A DNA stretch of 64,000 bases from Schistocerca nitens (lineage: Eukaryota > Arthropoda > Insecta > Orthoptera > Acrididae). The translations under genes and the position numbers were made by a program. The notes under the pieces are model-generated. The model ran no database searches. It saw only the letters and a program-made list of their open reading frames with translations, and had not been told where the DNA came from. Each line of letters starts with the position of its first letter. Within the stretch, counting starts at the first letter, position 1. The stretch is from positions 707,945,389 through 708,009,388 of the forward strand of contig NC_064616.1 of assembly GCF_023898315.1 (NCBI RefSeq), written 5' to 3'. Below, piece after piece: positions 10,109 to 20,951 of this stretch.

Positions 10109-10306
10109 TGGTTCAAATGGCTCTGATCACTATGGGACTTAACTGCTGAGGTCATCAGTCCACTATAACTTAAAACTACTTAAACCTAACTAACCTAAGG
10201 ACCTCAAACACATCCATGCCCGAGGCAGGATTCGAACCTGAGACCGTGGCGGTCACGCGGTTCCAGACTGAAGCGCCTAGAACCGCACGGCCACTCCGGT
10301 CGGCCT
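10109..10306 (-). repeat. SINE family A copy 5
   Basis: Inverted full-length copy with an 11-bp duplication CTTCTTAGAAA (10098-10108 and 10307-10317). Confidence 0.93.
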
Positions 10307-10329
10307 CTTCTTAGAAACTACGAGATCTA

Positions 10330-10560
10330 CGATATATTATCTCCAGTCAATCACAGTATAGCACTAAAAATTCAAGTTGATGGAAACAAACCAATTGTGC
10401 TTTATACTCCAGGCCCCTCCTATCTCCAACCAATCAGAGTGTAGTATTTAAATGATGTGTAAAAAAGATGCCAAAATACATTATTTCCGACTCAATCACA
10501 GTGTAGTATTAAAATGATGCGCCAAATATGCAGTAAAAATTACGTAAACTCCACTTCAAA
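10330..10560 (-). repeat. diverged tandem repeat R (inverted set)
   Basis: At least three diverged units share a core like CCAATCAGAGTGTAGTATTA followed by AAATGATG (around 10340, 10430 and 10495). The reverse complement of the same core recurs several times at about 15,150-15,690. It is non-coding and not assigned to a family. Confidence 0.55.
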
Positions 10561-10650
10561 AATCAAGAATATCAATTATTTCCTTGAAAGTAAAAAATAT
10601 GCATAATTTTCGGCATAAAAATGGTATCATGTTACATTATTTATGTATAC

Positions 10651-10708
10651 AAAAACACACACACACACAAACACACACACACACGCGCGCGCGCGCGCGC
10701 GCGCGCGT
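10651..10708. repeat. (CA)n-(CG)n microsatellite
   Basis: About 32 bases of CA repeat (one AA interruption) run straight into about 26 bases of alternating CG. Pure CG dinucleotide runs are rare in insect DNA; alternating purine-pyrimidine of this kind favours Z-DNA. Confidence 0.95.
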
Positions 10709-11329
10709 AATATTAAAACGATGTAAATTATATTTTCTCGTTTTGAAAGACTGAAGGGCGATCTGTTTAATTGTTAAAAACCATTCAAGAGCCAATATCG
10801 CTGAAAATATTTTTTGTTATTTCAACAGACTATGCTCTCATCTTCAGGCCTTAAAATCTTTTATTGTTCATTTTACGCTGCCGCTCACTCACAAGATGTC
10901 AAGTGTATAAAAATAAAATGTTATAAAAGGTTTGTCATCGCTAAAATATTTAAAAATATAAAGCAACTTGTGCAACAGGCTATGTCCATATATATATTGC
11001 TCACAGATGCTTGTTGCATCATACAAACACGGTACACAATAGCATAAATGTGCGACAGTAGCCATGCCGGCGTCCTTGCGAGAGATGATATTACGCGCGT
11101 CTGCCTTGCAGACTGTCATCTGGAGCGTACTCTGTTTGCTTAGCTCCATAATCTCGGATTAGTACTGGCTTTAATATTTTTAATTCTTCTGCGGAAGCCC
11201 ATAATCAAGCGCATACTGGTTCATCCAAATCAATAATTTCGTGAACTGTTTCTCAATGAACTTTATTATTGTCTATCGCTTATAATGGTTCATGTTATAG
11301 CAAATTGTCATAGCAAAAAATTGCAACAT
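10709..11329. other. unassigned AT-rich spacer
   Basis: No recognisable gene or repeat. Short open frames at 10,814-11,149 on both strands are unremarkable and lack motifs. Confidence 0.5.
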
Positions 11330-11466
11330 TGTAAAAACTAATGTGAAATGTGCCCACCGTCTGTCATTATGATCCCTTGAATTCTGCTGGTGAAACTTTC
11401 AAAGAGGCATCTGAATGTTTGTGGTGAAATGGCCGGTCATTCTTCCACATTAGCTGAAACCAGAGA
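11330..11466 (-). pseudogene. Tc1-like transposase/terminal fragment
   Basis: The sequence matches, with divergence, the left subterminal region of the Tc1 at 46,927. Both read through TTGAATTCTGCTGG-like, TGTTTGTGG and GAAACCAGAGA blocks in the same order. It is cut by a SINE D copy on its right. Too short to be more than a relic. Confidence 0.55.
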
Positions 11467-11697
11467 TCTAGAATGAAATTTTCACTCTACAGCGGAGTGT
11501 GCACGGATATGAAACTTCTTGGCAGATTAAAACTGTGTGCCGGACCGAGACTCGAACTCGGGACCTTTGCCTTTAGCGGGCAAGCGCTCTACCGACTGAG
11601 CTACCCAAGAATGACTCACGCCCTGTCCTCACAGCTTTAATTCCGCCAGTACCTCGTCTCCTACCTTTCAAACTGTACAGAAGCTCTCCTGCTTAGC
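11467..11697 (-). repeat. SINE family D copy 1
   Basis: Inverted tRNA-derived repeat. It starts TAGAATGAAATTTTCACTCT and contains TGAAACTTCTTGGCAGATTA. The tRNA-like head has the complement of AGGTCCCGAGTTCGAGTCTC (B box) and of GGTAGCTCAGTCGGTAGAGC (A box). A SINE A copy is inserted just beyond. Confidence 0.85.
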
Positions 11698-11707
11698 GAC
11701 AGCCTTT

Positions 11708-11912
11708 CAAAAAATGGTTCAAATGGCTCTGAGCACTATGGGGCTTAACTTCTGAGGTCATCAGTCCCCTAGAACTAAGAACTACTTAAACCAAACTAAC
11801 CTAAGGACATCACACACATCCATGCCCGAGGCAGGATTCGAACCTGCGACCGGAGCGGTCGCGCAGCTCCAGACTGTAGCGCCTATAACCGCTCGGCCAC
11901 TCCGGCCGGCGC
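11708..11912 (-). repeat. SINE family A copy 6
   Basis: Inverted full-length copy flanked by an imperfect ACAGCCTTT duplication (ending 11707; and 11914-11922). Confidence 0.92.
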
Positions 11913-12780
11913 CACAGCCTTTGTGTAACTCTTTTAAGGAGATTTAACTTTAATCCTGTTGTTCCCAGGTATCTTACAACATGAATTATTAAGTCATTTC
12001 CATCGACATCTACTGGTGAATCACCAATCATCCACACTCTTGATGTTGGATCAAATCCAATTCCATCTAACCTATCACTCGTTTTGTCCATTGGTAAGCT
12101 GACCATCATTCTCTTCTTCACCGCCGGCCGGAGTGGCCAAGCGGGTCTAGGAGCTACAGTCTGGAACCGCGTGACAGATATGGTCGCAGGTTCAAATCCT
12201 GCCTCGGGCATGGATGTGTGTGATGTCCTTAGGTTAGTTAGGCTTAAGTGGTTCTAAGTTCTAAGGGACTGTTGACCACAGCAGTTAAGTCCCATAGTGC
12301 TCAGAGCCATTTGAACCATTTTTTTCTTCTTCACTTACATCACCATCCTCCACATAATATTCATCTGCCTTCTGCTTTCATAAATACATTTTTTCTTTGA
12401 CTTTTTCTTGGTCTATCTTCTTGCGGACTAAACGTTCCAATCTCTGTGCGGGTGAGAAACCGGTTGAAATACATTTTCCACTACAGAGTTAGGAGCTTTA
12501 GTTTGTCTTTTTTTGCAGAAATGCCAGTTTACTGCTGATATTTCCCGGAAATTTCAACACCTCGGTTTTAATATTGCCCTTCCGTCCAATCGAATTGGTT
12601 GGGAGATAAGTTCACGACTGCAGTACTCAGTCACAGTTGAATCGATGACAAACAAACGTTTCAGTTGATATTATTACTCACAGTATTAGGCATTAGGTGT
12701 TAGTGGGTCTTAAATAGTATTCTAAAACCAGATGGATGTTGCAATTGAAGGGGAGAAAACTGTACTCCCACTGTAATGTA
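11913..12780 (-). other. remnant of a transposon-associated coding region, unassigned
   Basis: The minus strand around 11,930-12,110 reads RVWMIGDSPVDVDGNDLII and then YLGTTGLKLNLL. This pattern (IGDS..., then YKGT-GL-LL) recalls a protein of unknown function found in many arthropod repeats, possibly linked to Polinton-type elements; that link is from memory and weak. It is broken and old, with a SINE A inside. Beyond about 12,420 nothing is recognised. Confidence 0.35.
12122..12324 (+). repeat. SINE family A copy 7
   Basis: Full-length copy with a perfect 10-bp duplication TCTTCTTCAC (12112-12121 and 12325-12334). Confidence 0.94.
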
Positions 12781-13147
12781 CACTATGTGATCAAAAGTAT
12801 TCGGACACCCTCAAAAACGTACGTTTTTCATATTAGGTGCATTGTGCTGCCACCTACTGCCAGGTACTCCATACCAGCGATATCTATCCAGACCATCACA
12901 CAGGAATTCCAGGCTCACCGACAGACATCGATACAGCTCCTCAGTGCAGCACTCCGTGAAGAATGGGCTGCCATTCCCCAAGAAACCTTCCAGCACCTGG
13001 TTGAACGTATTCCTGCGAGAGTGGACGCTGTCATCAAGGCTAAGAGAGGGTCAACACCATATTGAATTCCAGCATTACCGATGGAGGACGCCACGAACTT
13101 ATACGTCATTTTCAGCCAGGTGTCCGGATACTTTTGATCACATAGCG
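12781..13147 (+). mobile_element. internally deleted derivative of Tc1 type 1
   Basis: A 367-bp element with ends CACTATGTGATCAAAAGTAT and, inverted, CGCTATGTGATCAAAAGTAT, flanked by TA (12779-12780 and 13148-13149). The interior keeps the leader and the last 50 or so codons of the transposase (QTSIQLLSAALREEWAAIPQ to GSTPY, 12,921-13,065); the catalytic core is deleted. It can only move with help from a full-length relative. Confidence 0.93.
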
Positions 13148-13189
13148 TATTATAATGTTGTTGGTGCCTGGAGACGTTATGCGTTAGCT

Positions 13190-13194
<5 letters not shown>

Positions 13195-13244
<50 letters not shown>
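13195..13244. repeat. (GA)n microsatellite ending in a G run
   Basis: About 38 bases of GA dinucleotides followed by ten consecutive G at about 13,235-13,244. Confidence 0.95.
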
Positions 13245-13282
13245 AGAATATATATGATTTCTTTGAAAGAGAGGCGTCACAA

Positions 13283-13485
13283 GTTCAAATGGTTCAAATG
13301 GCACTGAGCACTATGGGACTTAACTTCTGAGGTCATCAGTCCCCTAGAACTTAGAACTACTTAAACCTAACTAACCTAAGGACATCACACACATCCATGC
13401 GCGAGGCAAGATTCGAACCTGCGACCGTAGCGGTCGCACGGTTCCAGACTGTAGCGCCTAGAACCGCTCGGCCACAGTGGCCGGC
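13283..13485 (-). repeat. SINE family A copy 8
   Basis: Inverted full-length copy. The flanking duplication is imperfect, with CGTCACAAGT before and CGACACAAGT after, suggesting an older insertion than the other A copies. Confidence 0.9.
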
Positions 13486-13574
13486 GCGACACAAGTGTTT
13501 GTTTAAATAATATATTATATATGACGTAAGAAATACAGAGAGATTACATGTAAAGCGTACAGAATTTAAAATCT

Positions 13575-14140
13575 ATTGCAGGGAGATTTCGTGATGATGT
13601 TCCAGACTTTCGGGGATGATGGAGTAGGGTAAACGCATCAATTTCAGGTAAAGGACTCTGGTTCAGAAACGACTTAGTCGAAAGTTAGAAGCGAAAATCA
13701 TTTGATACCTCTGACAGTGTACTTCTTCTACAGGAAACGTTTTGCTTTCCACATTTTGGGAGGAGGTAGTGTGGACCAAAACAAGAAAAAATTGATCAGT
13801 AAAAATGGATTCTGCAATGCGTACCTTAAGAGCTATGATTACTTGGTAAGTAGAAGAGAGATGTTTCATAACAGCAAAAATGAACAAGTGTCACAGCTCT
13901 TAAGGTATGCACTTGATAGCTCATGTTTACTGGAAATTTCTTTCTTTTTTTAATCCGTGGTACCTCCTCCCAAAATGTGGAAAGAAAAGAGCTTGAAGTA
14001 AATGTCCGCGGTCAGAGGTATCAGAACGACTTTCGCTTATAAATTTCGATTTGATCTTTTCTGGATCAGGATTCCTTACCTCAAATTGATGCATTTACCA
14101 TTTCCTATCATTCCTGAAAGTTTGTAACATCATAGCGGAT
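13575..14140. repeat. long fold-back family G, copy 2
   Basis: The arms at about 13,585-13,790 and 13,945-14,130 are inverted relative to each other and homologous to the 5,288 copy: ATTTCGTGATGATGTT at the outer end, TTTTGGGAGGAGGTAGTGTG inside the left arm, and ATCAGAACGACTTTCGCTTA in the right. Size and layout match copy 1. The frames across it are short shadows of the palindrome. Confidence 0.75.
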
Positions 14141-14173
14141 ATCCTTATATACAGCGATATGTGTGTGTGCGTA

Positions 14174-15119
14174 TACAGGATGTTTGGAAATTCCCGTTAC
14201 AATCTCCTAGAAATTGTAGAGGGGAGTGAGTACATAATATTCTGAACAGAAACCCATGTCCGTAAACATACCGTTTCCGTGCTACAGCCGTTTGAAAATA
14301 TGTTTACTAGGTAGGTATGCAACAGGGTAGCCATGGTGGACGGTGTTTACGTCGAATCAGCTGATGTCAAAATGGTTCAAATGGCTCTGAGCACTATGGG
14401 ACTCAACTGCTGAGGTCATTAGTCCCCTAGAACTTAGAACTAGTTAAACCTAACTAACCTAAGGACATCACAAACATCCATGGCCGAGGCAGGATTCGAA
14501 CCTGCGACCGTAGCGGTCTTGCGGTTCCAGACTGCAGCGCCTTTAACCGCACGGCCACTTCGGCCGGCCAGCTGATGTCATTTGATGTCTATCCTACCCC
14601 TCTGACCTGGTTCGATCATCATTCAGTGAGTGTTATAGCAACATGGCTGAGTACACGTTTGCAGAATACACCGACGTGATCATTCTGAATGACGAATCTC
14701 ACGGTAATGGAAGAGCTGCTCGTCGCCTTTATCAAGATAATTCTCCACAATGTTCGATTCCATCGCATGTCCTTCAAGCCACAATTACGCAACGGCGTCG
14801 AGAAACTGTATCCTCACCGTCAGCAGGTGCGGCTGTGACGCTCAAGGAAACGCCGCACACCCGGATTGGAAGAGTCCGTACTGCAACAAGCTGAAGAGCC
14901 AAAGAGTACGCGAGTAATTTCTTTGGCTATTAATCAGAGGAATTGTAAAACAAGTGATGTACTGGGTCACGCATAATCAATTATTTGTGAAAGTGGTGGC
15001 GCTACTAATATGTTTTCAAGTGGCTATGGCATAGACATGGCTCCAATTCAAAATATTATACTCTCACTCCCTTCTACAAGTCCTACATGTTTGTAATGGG
15101 AATTTCCGAACGCCCTGTA
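14174..15119 (+). mobile_element. DUF4817-type DNA transposon, internally deleted
   Basis: Terminal repeats TACAGGATGTTTGGAAATTC and, inverted, TACAGGGCGTTCGGAAATTC with TA-type flanks. It encodes only an N-terminal segment, MAEYTFAEYTDVIILNDESH onward (14,643-14,894), with the layout of the DUF4817 helix-turn-helix domain common in arthropod Tc1/mariner-like transposases. The catalytic part is missing, so it is non-autonomous. A SINE A lies in the leader. The C-terminal part of a related transposase survives at 21,165-21,818. Confidence 0.75.
14370..14568 (-). repeat. SINE family A copy 9
   Basis: Inverted full-length copy with a perfect 12-bp duplication CAGCTGATGTCA (14358-14369 and 14569-14580). 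Confidence 0.95.
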
Positions 15120-15700
15120 TAATGCGTATCTTTGACCTTGGAGTCATTTTAATATTACGCAGGAGTTACATATGTGTAGGTAAATAACGCATATCTTTTA
15201 TCTTGGCTTCACTTTAATATTAAGTCAGAGGAATATGAGTTTCAGTGAAATAATGAATATCTTTGACATTAAACTAAGGGTTACGTAATTTTTTACTGGA
15301 TATCTGGTGCATCATTTTAATACTGCGCTTAGATTGGCTGCACAAAAGGAGAAGGAGAGGATACAAAGCACAAATTGGTCTGTTTCCATCATCTTGGATT
15401 TTTTGATTTGCGGGAGACAAGGAGGGTGAGAGGGGGAAGAAGCGTGACTTGATGCGTATATCAGAAATACTGTAATTTTACTTTATTTTTGCACACCATT
15501 TTAATCCTATGCTCTGATTAATTGGGGTTTTAAATTTACTATTAACACAATTGGGCTATTTCCGCAATCTTGGATGATTAATGTTGTGCTATGACTGGTT
15601 GGAGATGGGGGAGAGGAGAGGGGGAGAAGTTTTCAAATTTTACGTTAACACATTTGGGATGTTTAACACTGCGTTATGATTGGTTGGAGATAAGGAAAGG
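15120..15700 (+). repeat. diverged tandem repeat R (direct set)
   Basis: Blocks recur with variable spacing: ATTTTAATACTGCGCTTAGA (15,313), ATTTTAATCCTATGCTCTGA (15,502), TGTTGTGCTATGACTGGTTG (15,582) and ACACTGCGTTATGATTGGTT (15,665), often followed by GGAGA(T)GGGG-rich sequence. Reverse-complement relatives lie at 10,330-10,560. It resembles a decayed satellite-like array about 60-150 bp in period. Confidence 0.5.
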
Positions 15701-15732
15701 GGATGAGGAGTGGGAGGGAGCATGGCTTCTCA

Positions 15733-15850
15733 CGGATAAGGATGATGACGTCGGTGATAAGGATGAGGATGTCACGATTTCAGTCATCGAAGACGTCATG
15801 CATGACGCCACTGATAAGGATGATGTCACTGATGACATCACTTTTCAAAG
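15733..15850 (+). repeat. GATAAGGATGATG-type degenerate minisatellite
   Basis: Short near-repeats such as GATAAGGATGATGACGTC, GATAAGGATGAGGATGTC and GATAAGGATGATGTCACTGA are interleaved with ATGACGCC-like units. They lie inside a 181-codon open frame (15,591-16,136) that reads as a very acidic Asp-rich patch. With no homology or conserved motif, the frame is probably repeat-driven rather than a gene. Confidence 0.5.
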
Positions 15851-16199
15851 TCCAGGAAGGGGACCCAAGCGCAAAGAGTGCCGAAGTCGGTACAGAATTA
15901 CTACTAAGGGCGATACCAGTTTTGCGACGATTAAGCTGAGTCCCTTCTCTTGGAATTTTCTTTGTAAACGAACATATGAAAACAGAATTCAGCATTTCAC
16001 CTTTAGCTTCAATTTGAGTTCGTGTGTCATCCATAAGTGTTTGGACACTAACTTTGGTAACACTGACAGCTCTTACCTAAATTCTTTGGGTTATGTGAAA
16101 GGTCTTTTTATAAGACTCTGCTGTGCTAGTCGTTGAAGTCTTCACGCACTGCTTTATGACAGCCAAACGTGTTAGATTTAGCATTTCTCTGTCTATAGG

Positions 16200-16830
16200 C
16201 TTATGATTTATTTTACGTCTATTACCTGAAAAAGATGTCCAGCTATCTTTTCTCGGCCTTTCCATTAAGAGAGATCCGGACGGATCCCTGTATCACACTG
16301 ATTTCGAGCCATCAACATCCGTCTCAAAGAAGTTCGCTGCTAAGGACTGTAGTCCATAGGCCTCGATCACTTTCTGCCAAGGAAATGCAACACCTACGAA
16401 TAATGCTTCGAAGGGATGCGTACTCATACCGCCAAAAAAAGCGGCTGTTGCAGTCAAACCAAGAACGCCCGAAAAAGAGGCTGAGACTGAGATAAAGAGA
16501 AGCCATGAGTCGCTCATCTACCTGATGCTGGCCCGGTATCCGGAAAGATCGGTAGGCCCCAACGGAGACAAAGCATGCAGTGTATTATTTCATTCCTACC
16601 AACAAAGATAAAAAGCCTTCTTCGTGATGTTAAAGACGACCTAGGACTCCGGAAGTCGGATGTGTATTCCATACGATTGTATTGCATGGGGTAGACTACA
16701 AGAACAATCGCGAAGAGATGCAAGGAACACCAGCTGGTCGAGCAGTGCCTGTAATCTTTTCCTCATGCGAAAATTTCGCCATTGTTATAAAAAGAACACT
16801 CTGACCAAATTAAATTTCGTGAACACATTT
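16200..16830 (+). pseudogene. Penelope-like retroelement, RT end and linker
   Basis: Segments in different frames follow the order of a Penelope-like polyprotein. First is LSFLGLSIKRDPDGSLYH (about 16,232-16,300, the L-FLDV-RDPDGSL block of the RT). Next is SLLRTVVHRP and MQHLRIMLRRDAYSYRQ (about 16,330-16,440). Then KSLLRDVKDDLGLRKSDVYS (about 16,606-16,670), the linker leading to a GIY-YIG endonuclease; the following Cys/Gly segment is degraded. At least two frameshifts separate these blocks. Assignment is by block order and recall. Confidence 0.65.
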
Positions 16831-17361
16831 TTGGACACATAGAGGCACTATAGAGATCTACGTCATACGAAAATTTCAGAAACTGTAGCCTATATGATTT
16901 TTGAAGGAGACTGAGACTTTCAACATCTTTCTTATTACGAGTTAAGTATCGACAAATCTGAAAAATAAAACCGCCATTTTCTAAGCTTATCCTCTTCGTT
17001 CCCATGTGTACCTTCGTTCATTATTTCTTCTTTCTCTATAATTAGGCGTATTTATTCGCTTATAGATCGATGGTCCACATGTGTGGACCTTCTAGTTCTT
17101 AGTTTTAAAACCAGAGCGCAGCAGCTTGTGAGGTACGATTCGTGTCTTAGTTTACATGTGTTCGTACGCAGGCAATAGTTACGTCTACAACTCTAAAAGG
17201 TATGTAAATAATTATTGTGCATAAATATAAGACTGAGAATTTCTGTTTTCCTCCTGACATTCGCTAAGTATTCTAGAAGGTCCTTGTACGTGGACCTCAT
17301 GTCATAATGAACATTTGCTAGTTTCAATTTAGTCTTCGATTATGGTGTACTGAAATAACTA

Positions 17362-18783
17362 CACTCCTGGAAATTGAAATAAGAACACCGTGAATTCATT
17401 GTCCCAGGAAGGGGAAACTTTATTGACACATTCCTGGGGTCAGATACATCACATGATCACACTGACAGAACCACAGGCACATAGACACAGGCAACAGAGC
17501 ATGCACAATGTCGGCACTAGTACAGTGTATATCCACCTTTCGAAGCAATGCAGGCTGCTATTCTCCCATCGAGACGATCGTAGAGATGCTGGATGTAGTC
17601 CTGTGGAACGGCTTACCATGCCATTTCCACCTGGCGCCTCAGTTGGACCAGCGTTCGTGCTGGACGTGCAGACCGCGTGAGACGACGCTTCATCCAGTCC
17701 CAAACATGCTCAATGGGGGACAGATCCGGAGATCTTGCTGGCCAGGGTAGTTGACTTACACCTTCTAGAGCACGTTGGGTGGCACGGGATACATGCGGAC
17801 GTGCATTGTCCTGTTGGAACAGCAAGTTCCCTTGCCGGTCTAGGAATGGTAGAACGATGGGTTCGATGACGGTTTGGATGTACCGTGCACTATTCAGTGT
17901 CCCCTCGACGATCACCAGTGGTGTACGGCCAGTGTAGGAGATCGCTCCCCACACCATGATGCCGGGTGTTGGCCCTGTGTGCCTCGGTCGTATGCAGTCC
18001 TGATTGTGGCGCTCACCTGCACGGCGCCAAACACGCATACGACCATCATTGGCACCAAGGCAGAAGCGACTCTCATCGCTGAAGACGACACGTCTCCATT
18101 CGTCCCTCCATTCACGCCTGTCGCGACACCACTGGAGGCGGGCTGCGCGATGTTGGGGCGTGAGCGGAAGACGGCCTAACGGTGTGCGGGACCGTAGCCC
18201 AGCTTCATGGAGACGGTTGCGAATGGTCCTCGCCGATACCCCAGGAGCAACAGTGTCCCTAATTTGCTGGGAAGTGGCGGTGCGGTCCCCTACGGCACTG
18301 CGTAGGATCCTACGGTCTTGGCGTGCATCCGTGCGTCGCTGCGGTCCGGTCTCAGGTCGACGGGCACGTGCACCTTCCGCCGACCACTGGCGACAACATC
18401 GATGTACTGTGGAGACCTCACGCCCCACGTGTTGAGCAATTCGGCGGTACGTCCACCCGGCCTCCCGCATGCCCACTATACGCCCTCGCTCAAAGTCCGT
18501 CAACTGCACATACGGTTCACGTCCACGCTGTCGCGGCATGCTACCAGTGTTAAAGACTGCGATGGAGCTCCGTATGCCACGGCAAACTGGCTGACACTGA
18601 CGGCGGCGGTGCACAAATGCTGCGCAGCTAGCGCCATTCGACGGCCAACACCGCGGTTCCTGGTGTGTCCGCTGTGCCGTGCGTGTGAAAATTGCTTGTA
18701 CAGCCCTCTCGCAGTGTCCGGAGCAAGTATGGTGGGTCTGACACACCGGTGTCAATGTGTTCTTTTTTCCATTTCGAGGAGTG
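17362..18783 (-). mobile_element. Tc1 family type 2, copy A (1,422 bp)
   Basis: Ends CACTCCTGGAAATTGAAATA and, inverted, CACTCCTCGAAATGGAAAAA, flanked by TA (17360-17361 and 18784-18785). Length is exactly that of copies B and C. It is complete except for one nonsense change in the transposase. Confidence 0.97.
17517..18539 (-). pseudogene. Tc1 type 2 transposase, copy A (one nonsense codon)
   Basis: Starts at the ATG of MPRQRGREPYVQLTDFER, the start used by the intact copy C. It reads open through the paired HTH domain and the DDE core (FSDESRF, FQQDNARPH, LSPIEHVWD). At 17,613-17,615 a CAA Gln codon seen in copies C and E is TAA (after RRQVEMAW), removing the last 32 residues. The ATG-less extension up to 18,755 runs through the terminal repeat and is not real coding. 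Confidence 0.93.
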
Positions 18784-19599
18784 TATTATTTCTACATCCT
18801 ACAGCAGTGCAAGAAACATTAACTAATGGGCAGTTAGGAACTCTTTTTAATGGCAGGAGTGCGGAATTATCTGACAGGGAAGATGACGAATTCTCGTTTT
18901 GACTTGAGATTGTACTGCTGAGCTTTATGAAACTGACTGTCAAACAATAAGAACGATGAGCTGTCGTGCAATAGCTAGGCGAAGAGGACATGCTTGTACT
19001 GGGAATTCCTCTGACAGTGCAGATGTAGATGATGTAGAAAATGCAAGAAGAGCTGTGTTGTAACCAATTTCAGAAATTAGGTTTTAAGCTGTTGGCCAGC
19101 CACCAAAATTTGTTGAGGCAAGGAATCCCTCAAGATGCAAGAAACCTGACTGCAATTCTAAGATTAGAGACATGGGCATCAAATGTGGAATGTATTTATG
19201 TAACGTGAAAAAAATATTTCATTTACATTTTTGTCATCGCTTTTTATTGGTTTGATGGAAAATACAGGGTGATTATAATTAAACTTTCAAATCGCTGTAG
19301 AAATAATACCACTCGTCAGAATGACATCAAATTGCAACGGAATATGATCGGAGAAGGTGGTAAACGTATGGCAGAAGAAAAATAAATAGTTACAAAATGT
19401 AGCAATAGCTGGCGCTGTAAGCATCATAATTTAATAGTGGATGACTACAAATGACAAATGAATCATACAAAAATGCCTAATGTGTACGTATGATGTTAAA
19501 CAAACTACTACTCAGTGTGCGTGGGTGTACAGGTGTGATACTGTTAGTTACGTAAGCCCATCCACCACGTCAAGGTCATATCACATCGGATGGGAAAAT

Positions 19600-19652
19600 T
19601 CGGTTTTTAATTGTCCAGAGACCAAAAACCGCATAAAAAGCGTCACTCACAT
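19600..19652 (+). repeat. 54-bp tandem repeat, unit 1
   Basis: The unit carries CGGTTTTTAATTGTCC, then GACCAAAAACCGCATAAAAA and GCGTCACTCACAT. The next units are found only after the LINE, at 20,952-21,060. The unit contains a small hairpin (CGGTTTTT against AAAAACCG). Confidence 0.8.
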
Positions 19653-19662
19653 CGGTTTTTAA

Positions 19663-20951
19663 CCCCCACCCTCACCTACCTTGGCCTCACCATTGACCGT
19701 CACCTCACCTGGATCCCTCATCTCTGCTCCACCCAATCCAAAGCCCACAACCGCCTCCGACTCCTCAATTCCTCTCTGGCCAGACATGGGGGTTGCACCC
19801 CTCTACCATCCTCCACTCCTACAAATCCTTAATCCGTCCCATCCTCTATTATGCCAGTCTCGCCTGGATATCCACCCCCCTCCCCCCCAAATTCTAGAAG
19901 TCCCTCCAGATCCTTGAGGGCCATGCACTCCGCTTCGCCTTCCATATACGCCTCCTGTCCCCCACGCGGATCCTCTATGACCTCATTCCTTTCCCCCATC
20001 TGCTCCTATTCCTCGAACATCTCCATATACTCTACACCTCCCGCTGCCTCGATCCCCCTCACCCTCTGGTTGCTCCTCTCCTCTCCAATCCCTGCCCTCT
20101 GCTGCACCTTCACTGTTGTGTCTCCCCTACCCTCCATCTCTACACCCTTCATCTCCTTTCCCAAGGTGGCTTCCGACAACTTCCCCTCCCAGATGATGCC
20201 CTCTCTACCTCCATTTATTACTCCTATCAACTCTGATCCTCAACCCCCCTCCTTTCCTCTGCCTTTTCCCTGGGCTCCCTCTTGACCCCCTTCCATCCTG
20301 TTTTTTCCCCACCTAACCTCTCTCTGCCTCCTTTCTCCCCCCCCCCCCCCCCGAGTCCTTCCGTGTACCCCTCCTCTGCCTTTCCCCACTCCCTGTCGCG
20401 TCTGCCCAGCACCCGCCCCCCTCTTATGGGTCCTTGTCCTCCATCAGCTGCTTTCCCCCTCCTCCCCACTTCGTTTTTTCTTCTCCTTCTCCCCCTTTCC
20501 TTTCCCATCATCGGTCCAGCTTCGCCCTATCAGCCCTCAGCTGTGGTATATCATATTTGTGCCAATTTTTTAGTGCAGTGTTCATGTGAATGTTTGGTGT
20601 TGTTAGTCTTTCCAAAGTGTTGCGAACAGAAACCATGCTGTCGCTGGGTGTAAATTTTATATCTCTTGCAAACAGAAACCAGATTGTCGCCTTGTTTTTT
20701 TAAATTGTCTGTCTATTCTTTCACCTGTCTGCTTCATATATATTTTATTAGCATCATCAACCCTTTGTTCTACGTTTTAAGTTCCACTATTTTCCGCCAT
20801 TTTACCATTTAAGTCACCGATTTTATCGCCTGCTTTTATTATTTATTATCTTCATCTTTTTAAAACAAAGTCTGTAGGCTGAAGAGCGGCGTACTAAGCT
20901 GCTGCCAGCCCGCCCCCTTCGGGGGGAATCGAAACTCAATAAAGAAAAAAA
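19663..20951 (+). mobile_element. 5'-truncated LINE, C-rich subfamily
   Basis: The insertion is bounded by a perfect 12-bp duplication ATCGGTTTTTAA (19651-19662 and 20952-20963) and ends in AATAAAGAAAAAAA. The start encodes the end of a reverse transcriptase, LTYLGLTIDRHLTWIPHL, then KAHNRLRLLNSSLARHGG. The downstream C-terminal region is extremely C/T-rich with a run of about 15 C near 20,340. Clade not resolved (Jockey/I group likely). Confidence 0.8.

Larger units (their letters stand above)
17040..19240 (+). mobile_element. piggyBac-like transposon remnant hosting Tc1 copy A
   Basis: Evidence is partial. Near the right side (about 19,105-19,205) the plus strand reads PSRCKKPDCNSK then KCGMYLCNVKK, like the cysteine-rich C-terminal domain of piggyBac transposases. 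An acidic stretch ELSDREDDEFSF occurs at about 18,868-18,900. Near 17,070 and 17,278 the left flank has GGTCCACATGTGTGGACC and GGTCCTTGTACGTGGACC, palindromes of the kind I associate with piggyBac subterminal regions. No TTAA ends were located, and a piggyBac identity is tentative. Confidence 0.4.

Noticed and set aside
12842-13330. 162-aa plus-strand frame across 13.1 kb
   Set aside because: Runs through a Tc1 deletion derivative in a non-coding frame, the (GA)n tract and a SINE.
15591-16136. 181-aa open frame with Asp-rich segment as a host gene
   Set aside because: Driven by a GATAAGGATGATG-type repeat, starts inside repeat R, and no domain or splice context is seen.
18004-18435. 143-aa and 101-aa antisense frames in every Tc1 type 2 copy
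   Set aside because: Shadows on the opposite strand of the GC-rich transposase; repeated identically in each copy and without motifs.
20227-20511. Arg/Gly/Glu-rich minus-strand frame
   Set aside because: Mirror of the extremely C/T-rich LINE sequence; low complexity.
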